Shown: positions 1 through 11,642, numbered from the stretch's first letter. The stretch is 64,000 nt of DNA from Rhyacophila brunnea (GCA_022495005.1 JAGYXB010000825.1:3348001-3412000); one strand, 5' to 3'. Translations and numbers: made by a program. The notes: generated by a model not told the origin, from the letters alone.

Positions 1-187
1 TTTTTTTTAGAATTATTAATAACCATGTCCTTGCTTTTTCGTACAAGGTGGTTGTTAGTAATTTTGAACAATCACAAACACCCAGGCTTTGAGAAAAACA
101 CATAAATGTTTTTGTCATGACCGGGAATCGAACCCAGGAACTCTCGGGTGGAAGGCGAGCGCCTTACCAACTGCACCACGAGAGCCG
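1..187 (-). repeat. SINE-A copy (tRNA-derived)
   Basis: On the minus strand this is a tRNA-like head (117-187) with a B-box (GGTTCGATTCCCGG, complementary to 120-134) and a D-arm-like GTGCAGTTGGTAAGGCG. A family-specific tail follows and ends in oligo-A (the T run at 1-8). The same head and tail occur at 28078-28274 and 31041-31234, so this is a dispersed Pol III-type retroposon, not a tRNA gene. Confidence 0.75.
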
Positions 188-189
188 CC

Positions 190-349
190 TGGCGTTAGGC
201 CCGGGTTAGTTTAAGTTAGGTTAGGTTGGGTTAGGTTAAGTTAGGTTAGGTTAGGTTAGGTTTGGTTAGGTTAACCTAACAAATAATCCAGTTTATCGGC
301 TATTTTCAAAATGCGTTTTCCGCTGTATCCGCTTTAACCGAACAGTACC
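190..349. mobile_element. Partial copy of the TTAGG-bearing palindromic MITE (family H)
   Basis: The right-hand TIR (284-349, ending GAACAGTACC) is nearly identical to that of the intact copy at 39601-39824. It is preceded by a tract of TTAGG/TTAGGTT repeats. The left TIR is missing: the tract instead abuts the SINE-A head, so the element is broken or was the SINE insertion site. The TTAGG tract is internal to a transposon and is not a telomere. Confidence 0.7.
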
Positions 350-1344
350 GTTTCGTCTTTAAAGTATTATCCATATTATATCACGCTCTAAGGAGATAGC
401 GGAGTTGATATAATATCGACTTATACGAAGCATAAATGAGAACTCTGCCATTCTGGGCAGTGTTGACCTGTGTGTCCCTGATAACTATCGTAGAAATAGA
501 GACCATCAGTTGTCTATTCTCCCAAGGTGTAGAACCAACCTGCCACTGGTAATGCCAATTGGGACGGCGATAACTATGTTCAACGAAATTGCTTCGGGTG
601 TCGATATATTCCACCTACGTGAGGATGAGTATAGGTGGACATTATTTTATAAATTCTTAAAATAGGGTCTGGTTAACTCATCCGGTGTACTTCGCTGAAG
701 TCGCTGTAGTCGCATATAGAAGACTTCTCAGTGACGTACCTGTCATGGCGGCAACGCGTATTTAAATAATATATCGGCTCTCTTTTTAGGTACGACTGCT
801 TTTCTTCTTCGCAATAAACAAAGAGTTTACTAATAATAATTTTAATATCTTTCCTGATCGTTTTAGACATATTTTTATTATAAAAAGTATCAAATTAAAC
901 AAATTCTGTCCTGATCTGTAGTACACCATGGAAGTAATATGAAAGTACTCTACTAAGTGATATTCATCCGGTGTACTTATATTTTTTGTATTTACACATT
1001 TCTACTGTTTAATAACATACTATCTATCTCTATACTGATATATCTCTTTTTTTATGTAATAATGTTTTATATTTCTTTGTTTCGAAATGTCATGTTGTGA
1101 ACGTCTTAAACTTATAATTTGTAATGTCCACAATATGTTAAAAATAAATAAATCGAATTGAAAAAAAAATGTGATTATCGTAAAATCAACAAAATACATA
1201 ATATTTTATCTGTGTGTGAAAGAAAATGGGTGACAAGTAGAAAATATTGGCAAATGGGTTAAATATGCCAGATTAATTATTATCGTCGCTACTAAACTAG
1301 GAAACTTTACATATAATATATATATATATATCGATACCATAGTT
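350..1344. other. No gene seen; AT-rich with a (TA)n run
   Basis: Short chance ORFs only. A (TA)n microsatellite lies at about 1311-1332 just before the next MITE. The sequence ATAAATAAATCGAATTG at 1144-1160 followed by an A run looks like a LINE 3' end, but no coding remnant was recognised with it. Confidence 0.4.
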
Positions 1345-1699
1345 CAATAGGAGAACAACTCAAAATTTCTAGGTTTTGAGTTAAAAATGCCATTCGATGT
1401 AGAAAGGTCTTCCCTTTATAATTCAGCAAAAAAAAATAGTCAAAAATTTCTTCAATGTGTCATAAAATCGAATAAACCTTTCTGAGATTAATCAGTAATT
1501 ACGTTATATAATCAAATTTATTGGTTGATTCCTTATTGAACTGTACAATTTTATTGTGCATTTATGAATTCCACTAAATTAAATATAAAAAACACAGACT
1601 TTCGTCAAAAGCAAGGCTTTAAAATTAAAATAAGAATTTCTGCAAAAAATGCAAACGCCATTATATTGGAACAAGGTTTTTTGAGTTGTTCCCCTATTG
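1345..1699. mobile_element. MITE family D, longer copy
   Basis: The element is bounded by inverted ends CAATAGGAGAACAACTCAAAA (left) and the complement of CAATAGGGGAACAACTCAAAA (right). The interior is AT-rich and its ORF (66 codons, 1564-1764) reads through the TIR, so it is chance. A second, internally deleted copy is at 21606-21791. The flanks are TA-rich and a target duplication cannot be told from the TA microsatellite. Confidence 0.65.
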
Positions 1700-2140
1700 A
1701 TATATATATATATATATATTATAGATTATCAAAACTTGAAATGATGAAAACCTATTTTTGCTGATAACAAGTATACTGAAATCGATCATTGCCAACGAAT
1801 TTGTATTTTAACGAATGGGACTGGAGCAAGGCCAACTATATTCAGGCCACTATATTGCATTTGAAGCATGATCAATAAATATTACTACCGTCTAAATTTA
1901 CAGTTTCGTGTCACATCCTGACTATAGTGGGTCTTGGATCTGGATGTAGTTTTAAAATGTCATGTATTTTAGATAAGGAACTAAAAGATTTTGTGATACA
2001 GTGAGGATCTTGGGAGAACATCATATGATATTATTTTTTAACACTGTGAAAACCAGTTAGTACTAACAAAAAAATAATAATTATTTCTCTACCAATATTT
2101 CTCTGACATATTTTAAAATTATGTATGTTCAATATTGAAT

Positions 2141-2534
2141 CGACTGTATTTAGGAAAAAGAGTGTAACCCTCGATTTTTTGAAAAGTGCTTTTATTAGAT
2201 ATTAACAATGTATACCTACAACTAAATACACGTTCTGTAAAAAGGAAGTAAGCCGCAAATACCGATTTATTATTTAGGTTTTAGTTGAGCTTTAATTAAA
2301 TTTTAATTAAGGGAAAAAAGCATTTACCCTCAATATTAATGATTTTCTGTAATAACTTCTTTAATTATTAGTAGGTCGAAAAGATATTACACCAAATCAT
2401 CAATCATTATGCACTCAATGTCTCTGCCTATTTTTTTATTATTAATATTAAACCAAAATCATTCAAAAAATGTTTTTGCCTCTCCTGTAAAATTTGTTCT
2501 GTGTGGGTTACGCGCTTTTTCCTAAACACGGTCG
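2141..2534. mobile_element. MITE family E, copy 1, with 4-bp target duplication
   Basis: The TIRs begin CGACTGTATTTAGGAAAAAG (left) and CGACCGTGTTTAGGAAAAAG (right, complement). The element is 394 bp, non-coding and very AT-rich. The direct repeat GAAT flanks it on both sides (2137-2140, 2535-2538). A second copy in the other orientation is at 12316-12704. A 4-bp duplication would fit superfamilies such as Sola or Chapaev, but no transposase is present to assign it. Confidence 0.75.
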
Positions 2535-2996
2535 GAATGTTATATTCTTAAATTTTGTAAATTGGTCGTGGAATAAAAGAAATAGTTTACATATTAAATT
2601 TATTTTTATTATTTAATATGAAATTTTGACTTATGTGATAGCCTGTACTGTGACAATAACGGATATCTACCTACAATCCGATAATCGAAGATATCCTAAA
2701 TGTTAACATAAATTTCGATCAGTCGCAACGCTTACCTTAACACTCCTATATGATGACAGAATCCAATCGCATACCTACAGAGTTATAGTTGTTGTATATC
2801 AGATACCCTTAATGAAATATCATTCAGATTTAGTATCGTGTATTATTATTTCCTTGCAATACAAAACTATCTACCTTCTATGAGTTTTGTGCGGAAACTA
2901 AAAAAATAATAGAATAAGTAATGATTTTCATCGAGGGATGTTGTTTATTTTCTATGGTAGGTACTTATACTATATTCTTCTTCTTATTATACCAGC

Positions 2997-3566
2997 CCTC
3001 GGCGAAGGGTGGAGGTAGGCTGTTAAGATTCGACATAAATGGTGCAAATTAAACTTTGTCAGTCAAACGAATATATTGTTTTCATTGAACTAAGACTATA
3101 CAATGTGTAAATAGTGTGTGTTAGTTTTTGAAATTCAATTTAACCATGCCTAATCCAAGCCGTAGTAGATAGTAGTCAAAAAATATTATTTTATCTTTAA
3201 CTATCTAAAATTATGCCATTAAATCATGTATAATTTTAGATATTTTTATCGATTATGGTTTGATATAAGCAGGGTTTATTGAATTTAAAAAATATCCAAC
3301 AACATCTGTAATATGTATTCTTAGAAAATTCAAAGAAAACCAATCAGGATGACTGAAAAAGTGTGCACTATTTTGTTGGATTGCCTATATATTACGGTTT
3401 GGTTTAGGCAGGATTTAATTGAATTTCAAAAACTATTGCTAACCAGTCTAACCACACCATTTGCGAATTGTATTATTATTTAAATGAAAACAAATAAGTA
3501 TGACTGGAAAAGTTGTGTGTGCACTATTTATGTCGAATCTTAACATCCTACCACAAGCCTTCGCCA
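2997..3566. mobile_element. MITE/fold-back element with ~40-bp TIRs (family M)
   Basis: GGCGAAGGGTGGAGGTAGGC...TTCGACATAAATGGTGCA at the left end is inverted at the right end (TGCACTATTTATGTCGAATC...CCTTCGCC). The interior is AT-rich. Related partial copies lie at 16855-17005 and 56345-56690. Internal copies of TGTGTAAATAGTG/GATTATGGTTTGATATAAGCAGG suggest sub-repeats. Confidence 0.65.
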
Positions 3567-3747
3567 CTCCGACGAACGTCCCCCTAGCAGAGGTCAGCAC
3601 CATCAGGACGATCTTTGCCTTAACATCTGCTCCCGGAAAAGTAAAGTTGAATGGAGTTGTCTTCGTATCATTCATGGAGGTTTTTAAGCCATGAAATGCG
3701 GGGTCATCCTCTGCTACGTTGATCATTGATTTTTTTTTGAATGACAA
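3567..3747 (-). other. Unrecognised open, GC-richer segment beside MITE M
   Basis: The minus-strand frame is open from an ATG at 3747 to 3448, 99 codons, the last part running through the TIR of the adjacent MITE. The non-MITE part (MINVAEDDPAFHG..., ...FPGADVKAKIVLM) has more balanced base composition than its surroundings. It could be an exon or transposase remnant, or simply spared by chance. No domain was recognised. Confidence 0.2.
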
Positions 3748-4187
3748 CTAGGGGAATGCTGTACTTTTTGTCAACTGAAGACAGAACTATTCTTACTCAC
3801 GTTTTAAATAGTTTAGATTATAGTACTTTGAAACAGTTAACTTTAAATATTTATAATTTTTATATATAGATGTATAAATCATATTTTAGTAGGACCATTT
3901 ATGAATAAATTGATGTACAAATTTGTCTACCTATAACTAATAAATAACTTAAATACGCTAATTCAAATAATACGTCTGTAAAGTATTTCAAATGTGAGTT
4001 AGAATAGTTTCGCATTCACCTGATGTCTTTTTTTCCTCTCATATTATAGTAATCATGGCACCCACATCCTGAAGGTCCTCTAAACCATGATATTTTGCGG
4101 ACCCCTTAGCTATCGCCAAAGTTAAGAACAGTTTGATGTTCTACAGTAGAGTTCTTTAAAATGGTATTCCGCGGAACCAAATACTTC

Positions 4188-5010
4188 TGCGATGAGGGTT
4201 TCAAAATCATTCGAAAACGTTTACGTATCATTTGTGTTAAGTATTCTTGAATATGCCAGCGTTATTTGAAGTCCTAATAGGTCCATACACACACTTAAGT
4301 TGGTTCGAGACCACAATAGATTTCTTAGATTTCTCTACTTAAGAATATACGGGTTTTTTCCTTATGACAATGATAATAAAATGAATTTCCCGACTCGTTT
4401 TCTTCTGGGTATGCTATCAATGCAATCTCTGTCCACCTGAAGAGTGATTGCTCTTTTAAAGCATTTATTTTTACTTCTTCGTGGGTTCATTTAAAATCCA
4501 TATATACTGGCAAATATTAATTTTCATGTTCCCACCAATATCACTCGTAACTATACGGTCTTCAAGATACCTCGTCGCAAGATAGATGTTATATTTCATG
4601 ATGCCGTGTATCGTGCGATTAACTTAGTTAATGGCACCATAAAGGTTGATTTATTTTTTATTAACTATATAATGTTTGTGGACGTGTAAAATAGGTTAAA
4701 TTTATAATTGTATATATTATCATGTTTCTTTAACTCATTCGCTGCTGACTATATAATGAGATTTTAATTAGCACCTTTAAAATGCACGTTAATTACATCG
4801 ATCGGCCGCCTGGTCATTACGCGCATGTGCGTCTTCAGCGTCCAAAGTATTGATATTTACATAAACACATGCTGTCTTTTCTACTTTTTTGTTATATTAG
4901 TTGTTATTTGTAATTCAGATATTTTTATAATTTTATATGTATTATGTATTATGTATTATGGCGCATTGGTCAATCACTGTAATACCGTAATACTCTACTA
5001 ATACTTTTCA
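4188..5010 (+). pseudogene. Jockey-type LINE, 3' end copy (RT C-terminus)
   Basis: The + strand reads RVSKSF...VSFVLSILEYASVI*SPNRS, then FPTRFLLGM..., ...HVPTNITRN.TVFKIPRRK, matching the better copy at 59058-60235 almost throughout, including the 3' UTR to GCGCATTGGTCAATCACTGTAAT. There are stop codons (for example the TGA replacing W in IIWSPN), a short deletion near 4217, and an extra ~115 bp at about 4732-4850 absent from the other copy. This is a dead 5'-truncated insertion. The tail carries an ATGTATT tandem near 4937-4960. Confidence 0.75.
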
Positions 5011-5764
5011 ATAAACCCACTTGAATTATTGAGTTGTCGGCACTTGACATCATATTAAAAATCACTGATCGCAACCTCCTTTTGTGGTAGCCAAGTAACA
5101 TGCGACCATTCGCTATATTGGATAAATAGCCATTTTTATTAGTCAAAAAACACACATTATTATAAAATAAAATTCGACATGAATCATATCATCAAATTAC
5201 ATCGTACAATCACATGTTTTCTAAGTGCGCCGCAGACGAATTTTTTACTAGAGCAAATTTGTGATGTATATTTATCTAATAGAACTGGTCGAACCCCTAC
5301 GCCGGGCACCCCTAAGTCCGGGCCTTCAGGCTAAAGCCCTGTAAGCCCCCCCCTTTGTGGGGGCCTTAAATGGTAATTATTGTTAAAACGTATTATTAAA
5401 TTCATTCTTCTATCGGTAATATAGCTCAATATAGCTTTTGGCCAGTTGGAAATGTATCCATATATCTGCTGCAAGCACCATCCATTGTCTTGGTTTCAAG
5501 AACACCATGTCTCTATCTCTTTCTATACTATATGTAATTCAAACACGGCAGACTAAACGTCTTCATCTTCTGGTAACTAAAAAAACCTATATACAACTAT
5601 TATAATTAATAACACATATTCTGAAAAGATTCTTTTTTTTATCATACTATGAAATAGCCATTTCCAAAATGACGTATTAAGTATATGAAATTTATAACGT
5701 CAAAAATGATTATCATTTGTAATCAATAATTAATTATTACAAAATGTATAATATCCGAGAGGAG

Positions 5765-5990
5765 TTTTGCATGGCATCTTCTTCTTCCACGGCGCTACAT
5801 GCCGGGGTGGGATTTGGCCTCCTCCACAACCGTTCTCCACTCACTCCGGTCTCTCGCCACACTTCTCCTGTTACCGGGTCTTCCTATATGAAGCCAGTCG
5901 ACTTCTACGGCGTCAGCCCATCTCCTTCTTGGACGGCCTCTGGGTCTCTTCCGTTGGGGTAGCCACTTCGTCATGATCCTTGGCATGCTT
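5765..5990 (-). pseudogene. RTE/CR1-like LINE reverse transcriptase tail
   Basis: Minus-strand frame WLPQRKRPRGRPRRRWADAV followed by VARDRSEWRTVVEEAKSHPGM. The GRP-rich stretch plus [D]R.[E/G]WR...EEA ending is the typical C-terminus of endonuclease-reverse transcriptase LINE ORF2 proteins in insects, also seen at 18440-18619. It is short and 5'-truncated, but open for 63 codons. Confidence 0.7.
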
Positions 5991-6269
5991 TTGTTATTGT
6001 TATTCAGATGTTATTCATGTTATTCAGAAAAAAAATCTGTTCAAATAAAGTATTTATTGAAACAAGCATAATTTTTAGACACCGTTCAGTGTAGTATGAA
6101 ACATGCATTATGTAATATGAATTTATTTTTATTTAATTAGACGTTATTAAAATCTCACTTTTAATAAAGAACAATTTTATTTATATTACATATTATATTA
6201 TTATAGTTGTTCATCACCTTCTGTCGGGATCATCATTTAAGTTATTTGGTGTGATGTACAACTACTAAG

Positions 6270-6804
6270 TTTAAATTCTAATGGATTCAAGCTCTGTACT
6301 ATTCCATTTAAGTCGTTTTTTGCGACCCGGGTTTCGCCTTTTGGCATCTTTAGGCATCGTGTACACTCACCAAAGGTAAACACACACTGACAATGAACAC
6401 TTTAACTATACCTTATATAGTAAATCAATACAATATAGTAGATAAAAACTCCATTACCTACCTATTTAGTCAGAGGTCACAAAAAATACAATAAACAAAT
6501 TATGAATAGTTGAAGTGTTAGTAAAAACCTAATTAGTAAAAACCCTATTTTATTAATAACAATACACTCGATAGCATATTATTATAATAAATCGTCAAAA
6601 CCTAATGATAGATCATGATTCTTTACAAACAATAAAAATACTACACTCAAGGGGTGTAAATCGTCAATTCTAAGAAAAGAAAAATTAATGGAGTTAATTA
6701 ATGAGATATTAGTCTTGTAGTAGAAGATGCCGAAAGGCAAAACCCGGGTCGCAAAAAACGACTTAAATGGAATAGTATAGAACTTGAATCCATTAGAATT
6801 TAAA
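6270..6804. mobile_element. Fold-back MITE with ~84-bp TIRs (family O)
   Basis: The left arm 6270-6352 (TTTAAATTCTAATGGATTC...GACCCGGGTTTCGCC) recurs inverted at 6721-6804 with only a few mismatches. The 370-bp centre is AT-rich with no ORF of interest. The 75-codon minus ORF at 6582-6809 starts inside the TIR and is a by-product. The single copy in this window prevents family assignment. Confidence 0.75.
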
Positions 6805-8334
6805 TTCAAATTCCATCAAGTACCATCGGTCGATAGTATTAATAATATTTTACATGGATATATTTATATTTGATTAATAAATACAGAACTGTTTTTATTA
6901 TTGTTTTATTGTACAGTGTATTATATTTTGAGCATGTATATATTTAAATAACATTATTTAGTTATTTACGTGAATTTAGTAATAATTAATAGTTTTACGT
7001 TATTCTCGGACAAACACAGAATGCAAGAAACGATTATTTTTTGAACTCCTTGATTGAAAGTTTTTATATCAAATACATTGTAATAATATTACAAATTCGA
7101 GTGACAAGTAGGTACTTAATAATTATCGTCTGAGATCGTTCGCTCTATTTTATGTTGATAGATGTTTGTAATATGAGTACAGATAATTGGCATTGGATAT
7201 ACTACTAACAGGTGACATAATAAATGAAAATATAATATAATATGTTCTGAGATGTGATTATTTAGTAGCAAGATTTTGATGTCGGGAAACTCTATTATGG
7301 GATCGCAAATATAGTGATACTAAATTTACGTGAAACCATAAACAAGAATTTAGGTAAATACATAACTTGTAACAGCCTTCTTCCTCAGAAATGTTTCTAA
7401 GGATGTTACAAGTAATGCATCCATCTATTTATACTTGTAATTTATTGAAGTATCTGATGGTTATTTCTGAATATTTGTATTGTGATCAGCGTTTTCACTA
7501 TTTCCATGACACTTTAGCATACAAAATAAATAATTTTCAAATACAATTTAAATATTAAATTTATGATTTTATTCTCTCTTTTTATTGTATTATAACTGAA
7601 AAACTACTGGACTAATATAATGAAACATACTCAGCATATTATATGGAATAAAATTGCTTGTACCAAATTAGTAGGTACTAAAAAACTTAAAAATAATACG
7701 CTTGCAACAATTCATCGATAACGGTAAAGTGTCTGATAGTAGCGGTGGAGTGGCGAGGTGAGGAGCGAGTTATAAACATAAATATCACATAAGTTTGAAG
7801 TTAGATAGCTTTGACAGAAAATATGACGTAGGTAGAGCGATGCGATAAAATAATAATTGTAAAAATAATAAAATGTGCCCTATGTAATTCGTGAGCAGTA
7901 GAAGATATCACAATCTCCGCAATTTCAAGGTTAAGGTATTCCATTGTAGCTTCCAAATATAACCCGAAGTATTCATTTTCGCATAAACTTTAGACAATAC
8001 TAACTTCTATTATTCTAACGACAATTTTAAATTAATTTTTTTTTTAACGATATTTTTTTTTTTATTGTGAACAAAACAGTTTAAACGTAAAATTATACAA
8101 ATTATGCAATATAACAAATTATATTTAAAAATACGATTGATTTTTTTATCGATATCTGGAATTGTCTCCATCTTGGATTGAAGACGTCATCCACGCTATC
8201 TGTCATGATTTCAACCAAAAAACTCAGTAAGTCATGATTGTTGAGCACATAAGAAATATATTTCGGATGGCCGTTCAATTTCTTTATTTAAAATCCATGA
8301 GAGTTTATTATGATATACTCGTATGCCCCAGGAC
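6805..8334. other. No gene seen
   Basis: AT-rich sequence with no sizeable ORF. The part around 7760-7900 (TATAAACATAAATATCAC...GATAGCTTTGACAGAAAATAT) resembles 28760-28880, which suggests another low-copy repeat of unknown type. Confidence 0.4.
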
Positions 8335-9410
8335 TAGGGAATCCAATCCCGAGCCAAAATTTTGATCCCGGGATTTCGGTATTACAATTTGACTATCCCG
8401 GGATTGGCGTTTTTTTTCAATAGTTAATATATTTTTTTATTTATACAAATAGCATTGATAAAATCGGTCAAAAATGTCTAGTATAATTTATACTATTTAA
8501 AACATTTAATGTTAATATTGTATACGTTCAATCTTGGAAATATATCGGTTTAATGGAGTAAATAATATTATAATATAGATACTTAATAATATAAAAGTAT
8601 AAGAGTTTTTTTTTAAATTTATTTAAGTAAAGATAACATTCATAAAATTCGGCGTAGAAACAAGTGCCTGCATGCACGTCCATATCACTGGCGGTTAGAT
8701 GCAGCTCGCGTGCCAGAACGTCAGTGGTATCTAGCTGGTTGAATGAATGAATTTATTATTTTACAACGTTTTTCTTAGCTCGTATCCTTATTTGTCCGGT
8801 ACAAATATTGCAATCGATTTTTAACTAACTTTCCGACTAGCTAGACATTTGAAACTTTCAGAATATATCAGAACACGATGCCAATGCATTTTTTAATATT
8901 TTTAGCCATCTTTAAGTAGAATTGAATTCATTTTCAGTTAATTCTGTTTTGTATGAAAAACTTTTTCGACACTATTATTGGTTGGTAGGGGTCTTGGGTC
9001 CTAGCAACTAAATTATTAATATATACGTGCGTTACTATAGAAATCAATGATATTTCAAGTACAATTTTTTTGATCGTTTAAGCTAGTTAAGTCTTGTTTA
9101 TATGATTCAACAGAAAATTTAAAAACGTTTTATATAAAAAGTTCTTTTTATCTTGTAATTATTTCTGATGTTCTTACGATTGTGTATGGCAACATTTTTT
9201 TTAAATTTATTATCCATGAGCATCCGGCGACTCCCCCTGTAACATGTGCATTTACATACACTTCAATAACATAACTTTGTACACATACTAATTGATTGTG
9301 ATTGATAAAAAAAATCAATCCCGAAGGTTTCGGAATTATGTTTACTAATCCCGAGATTTATAGGTATCAAAAACTGTCCTGAATTTAGGATCCTGAGATT
9401 GGATTCTCTA
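8335..9410. mobile_element. hAT-like TIR element, copy 1, carrying a nested MITE
   Basis: The ends are TAGGGAATCCAATCCCGAG (left) and ...GAGATTGGATTCTCTA (right, imperfect complement). Runs of ATCCCGGGATT motifs sit near both ends, as in the 778-bp copy at 38615-39392. The flanking 8-mers CCCAGGAC and CATAGGAC match at 6 of 8 positions, a decayed 8-bp target duplication of hAT type. It is longer than its sister because a 396-bp MITE (8762-9157) sits inside. No transposase. Confidence 0.75.
8762..9157 (+). mobile_element. MITE family C, copy 1, nested in the hAT-like element
   Basis: It starts TACAACGTTTTTCTTAGCTCG and ends TTTTTATCTTGTA. A perfect 7-bp direct repeat ATTATTT flanks it (8755-8761, 9158-9164). 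The sister hAT-like element at 38615 lacks this block, which confirms insertion. Other copies: 11208-11642, 19445-19913 and 26844-27305. Non-coding. Confidence 0.75.
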
Positions 9411-9920
9411 CATAGGACTACCAGTTCTGCATACGATTTATAAAAACATACGTCTTTTGTTAATATGACAATAATTTTTTACATCATATTATTTTCATTT
9501 GAAATCCGTTACAATCCGAAATTTTTTAATGTCACATTTTCGCAGCTGACGCATTTTGTTATCTATTCTTTTCTGCGCATTTGTGCGGAAACACTTTCAT
9601 GTCAGAGTTATGTGATAGAATATCGAATCGAGTCCTTTACAATCATATCATTTGAGCAAGATTTTGAAAGGATTTTCATATATCTACAAAAATGCAGTTG
9701 ACTAACTTGTCACGTGAAAGAAGTCTTTTTGAATAAAAAAAAAACGATATAGGTAAGTATTGAGAAGGGGCGTATAGATGGCATAATCTCAAATAAAATT
9801 ATTCATGTAACATTGATAAAAAAAAAAGTAATTTTATTATTTTGGGTTGATTTGTACTTCTCGAAATACTGAAAACATTAGTGTGTATACAGATTATTGA
9901 TATATGTATTAATTGACCAT

Positions 9921-10165
9921 TTATTTTATTCAAATAAATAATTCACAAGATTTTGAGAATGAAACATTTCATATATTGAACATACATAATTTGAAAGCAC
10001 CTCTGATACATACGCACTATAAAAATATATTAAAAAAAAAATTGCGAAACTCGACGGGATTTGACACCGTATAACCATTAGCGTCGCGCTAATCGGTGCA
10101 TTAACCAATTATGCTACGAGCCTCCTATCTAACAACGATAATTTAAACTATTAGGTAGGTTATAC
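9921..10165 (-). repeat. SINE-B copy (left arm of a SINE palindrome)
   Basis: The minus-strand order is conserved leader (about 10130-10165), tRNA-like part (10050-10128, with GGCTCGTAGC D-arm and a GGTGTCAAATCCC B-box), then the family tail ending TTATTTGAATAAAA. It faces a second copy at 10268-10450, making an inverted pair whose arms share the leader CATTTCATGTATAACCTAC. Confidence 0.65.
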
Positions 10166-10267
10166 ATGAAATGATTAACGCCGAGCGTCGGTTAGTAATT
10201 AAAGTTATTCATATTCCTTGATTTAACACACAAAAATCGATAGTCAATAATAACGCAATTTGATAAG

Positions 10268-10450
10268 CATTTCATGTATAACCTACTAGTTTAAATTGTC
10301 GTCATTAAATAGGAGGCTCGTAGCATAATTAGTTAATGCACAGATTGGCGTCACACCAATGTGGGTATGTATCTGAGGTGTTGTCAAGTTATTTATGTTC
10401 AATATTTATGAATATTTTAAACGGTAACATAGATAGCATCGTTTGAAAAA
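10268..10450 (+). repeat. SINE-B copy (right arm of the palindrome), internally deleted
   Basis: Leader CATTTCATGTATAACCTAC, then AGGAGGCTCGTAGCATAATTAG (split here as a 20-base start plus AG), then a jump from the tRNA anticodon region straight into the tail GTATCTGAGGTGTTGTCAAG. The 3' half of the tRNA-like part, including the B-box, is missing, so this copy could not be transcribed from its own Pol III promoter. Confidence 0.6.
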
Positions 10451-10490
10451 AATACCTTATTATTTATAGAATGTTCAAAATAGTTACTTA

Positions 10491-10882
10491 TAGCGCCTGT
10501 TAACACCTGCATTGATTTGCTGGCAGTAATAGTGTGTATTTTAAACTATCGTGACAATAACTGTTTATAGGTAAAAGTGCTGACTGTCTCTCCAATCTTA
10601 TTATTCAATAGTAATCGAGATGCGATGTTGTCATTTTATGGTACTATTTGACAGGTCTTAAAAATTGGTTAACCTCAAAATGAGTCTTTCTGCAGGCGCA
10701 GATCGAAAAAATTGAAACTGTCGCATGAAAGTTCAGAAGCTTCCGAACTTTTTTGTTTCATGCATGTATTATTTTGCAACTGCAAGGTAATACGTCATAT
10801 TGTTTACACGTACATTTTCTTGCTATGGCCGCGATAATACGTACTGTCAGCAGTAAATCTACGCACGCGTAAGCGGGGTATT
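10491..10882. mobile_element. MITE family F, copy 1
   Basis: Starts TAGCGCCTGT and shares scattered blocks with 37303-37730 (GTGCTGACTGTCTC, TATTTGACA, TATGGCCGC.ATAATACGTACT). The right end is degenerate. The copy at 37303 shows the TIR core more clearly (TGTACACGTACAT). Non-coding. Confidence 0.55.
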
Positions 10883-11207
10883 ATGAACAATTATTTACAT
10901 TCGCATTCTTAAACTTTGAAGTCGATTTACTTAAATTGATTAATTCTGCATATTACTAAAATATTCATCACTTGAATTATAATTGGACGTAGTTTTGCAG
11001 AAAGTAGTCAGTCAAAAATCCCGGGATAAAATGAGTTATCGTATTTAATATAATCTTAGATTTCTTTCTTCTGCACGGTTCACACAGACTCTTTCTAAAA
11101 GTCACCTTTCGCCACTGGTAAGTATATCATTCATTATTGGCAGCCGATTACAGGTTTTATTTTACGTTGGGTTTATTTACGTTTTGAGAATGTAGTATCA
11201 CATTATT

Positions 11208-11642
11208 ACCACGTTTTTCTTGAGTCGTATTCTTGTTTTTCCGGTGGTTGTTTATCCAGTACAAATCTTGCAATCAATTTTTAACTAACTTCCCGACTAG
11301 CTAGATATTTGAAACTTTTAAAATATATCAGAACACGATGCCAATGCATTTTTTTAATACTTTTAGCCATCTTTAAGTAGAATTGAATTAATTTTCAGTT
11401 AATTCTGCTTTGTATGAAAAGTTATTTCGATACCATTATTGGTTGCTAGGGGGTCCTAGCAACTAATTATTAAATAATATATACGTGCGTTACTATGGAA
11501 ATCAATATGAAATGACATTTCATTATTCAGTATTTCTATCAAGTACAAATTTTTTTGATCGTTTAAGCTAGTCAAGTCAAGTTTATATGATTCAACAGAA
11601 AATTTAAAAACGTTGTATATAAAAAGCTCTTTTTATCTTGTG
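11208..11642 (+). mobile_element. MITE family C, copy 2
   Basis: Same body as 8762-9157: CTAACTTCCCGACTAGCTAG, CACGATGCCAATGCATTTTT, TAAGCTAGTCAAGTCAAG, ending ATCTTGTG. The 6-bp repeat ATTATT flanks it (11202-11207, 11643-11648), in line with the AT-rich duplication seen at copy 1. The left terminus is changed (ACCACG for ACAACG). Confidence 0.7.

Noticed and set aside
117..187. tRNA gene
   Set aside because: The same head with the same 3' tail and poly-A occurs at two other loci; it is SINE-A.
200..275. Telomere or interstitial telomere array
   Set aside because: The TTAGG units are irregular and lie inside a MITE whose right TIR follows directly.
1564..1764. 66-codon ORF
   Set aside because: Lies in MITE D and runs through its terminal inverted repeat.
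6582..6809. 75-codon minus ORF
   Set aside because: Starts within the TIR of the fold-back element and is compositional.
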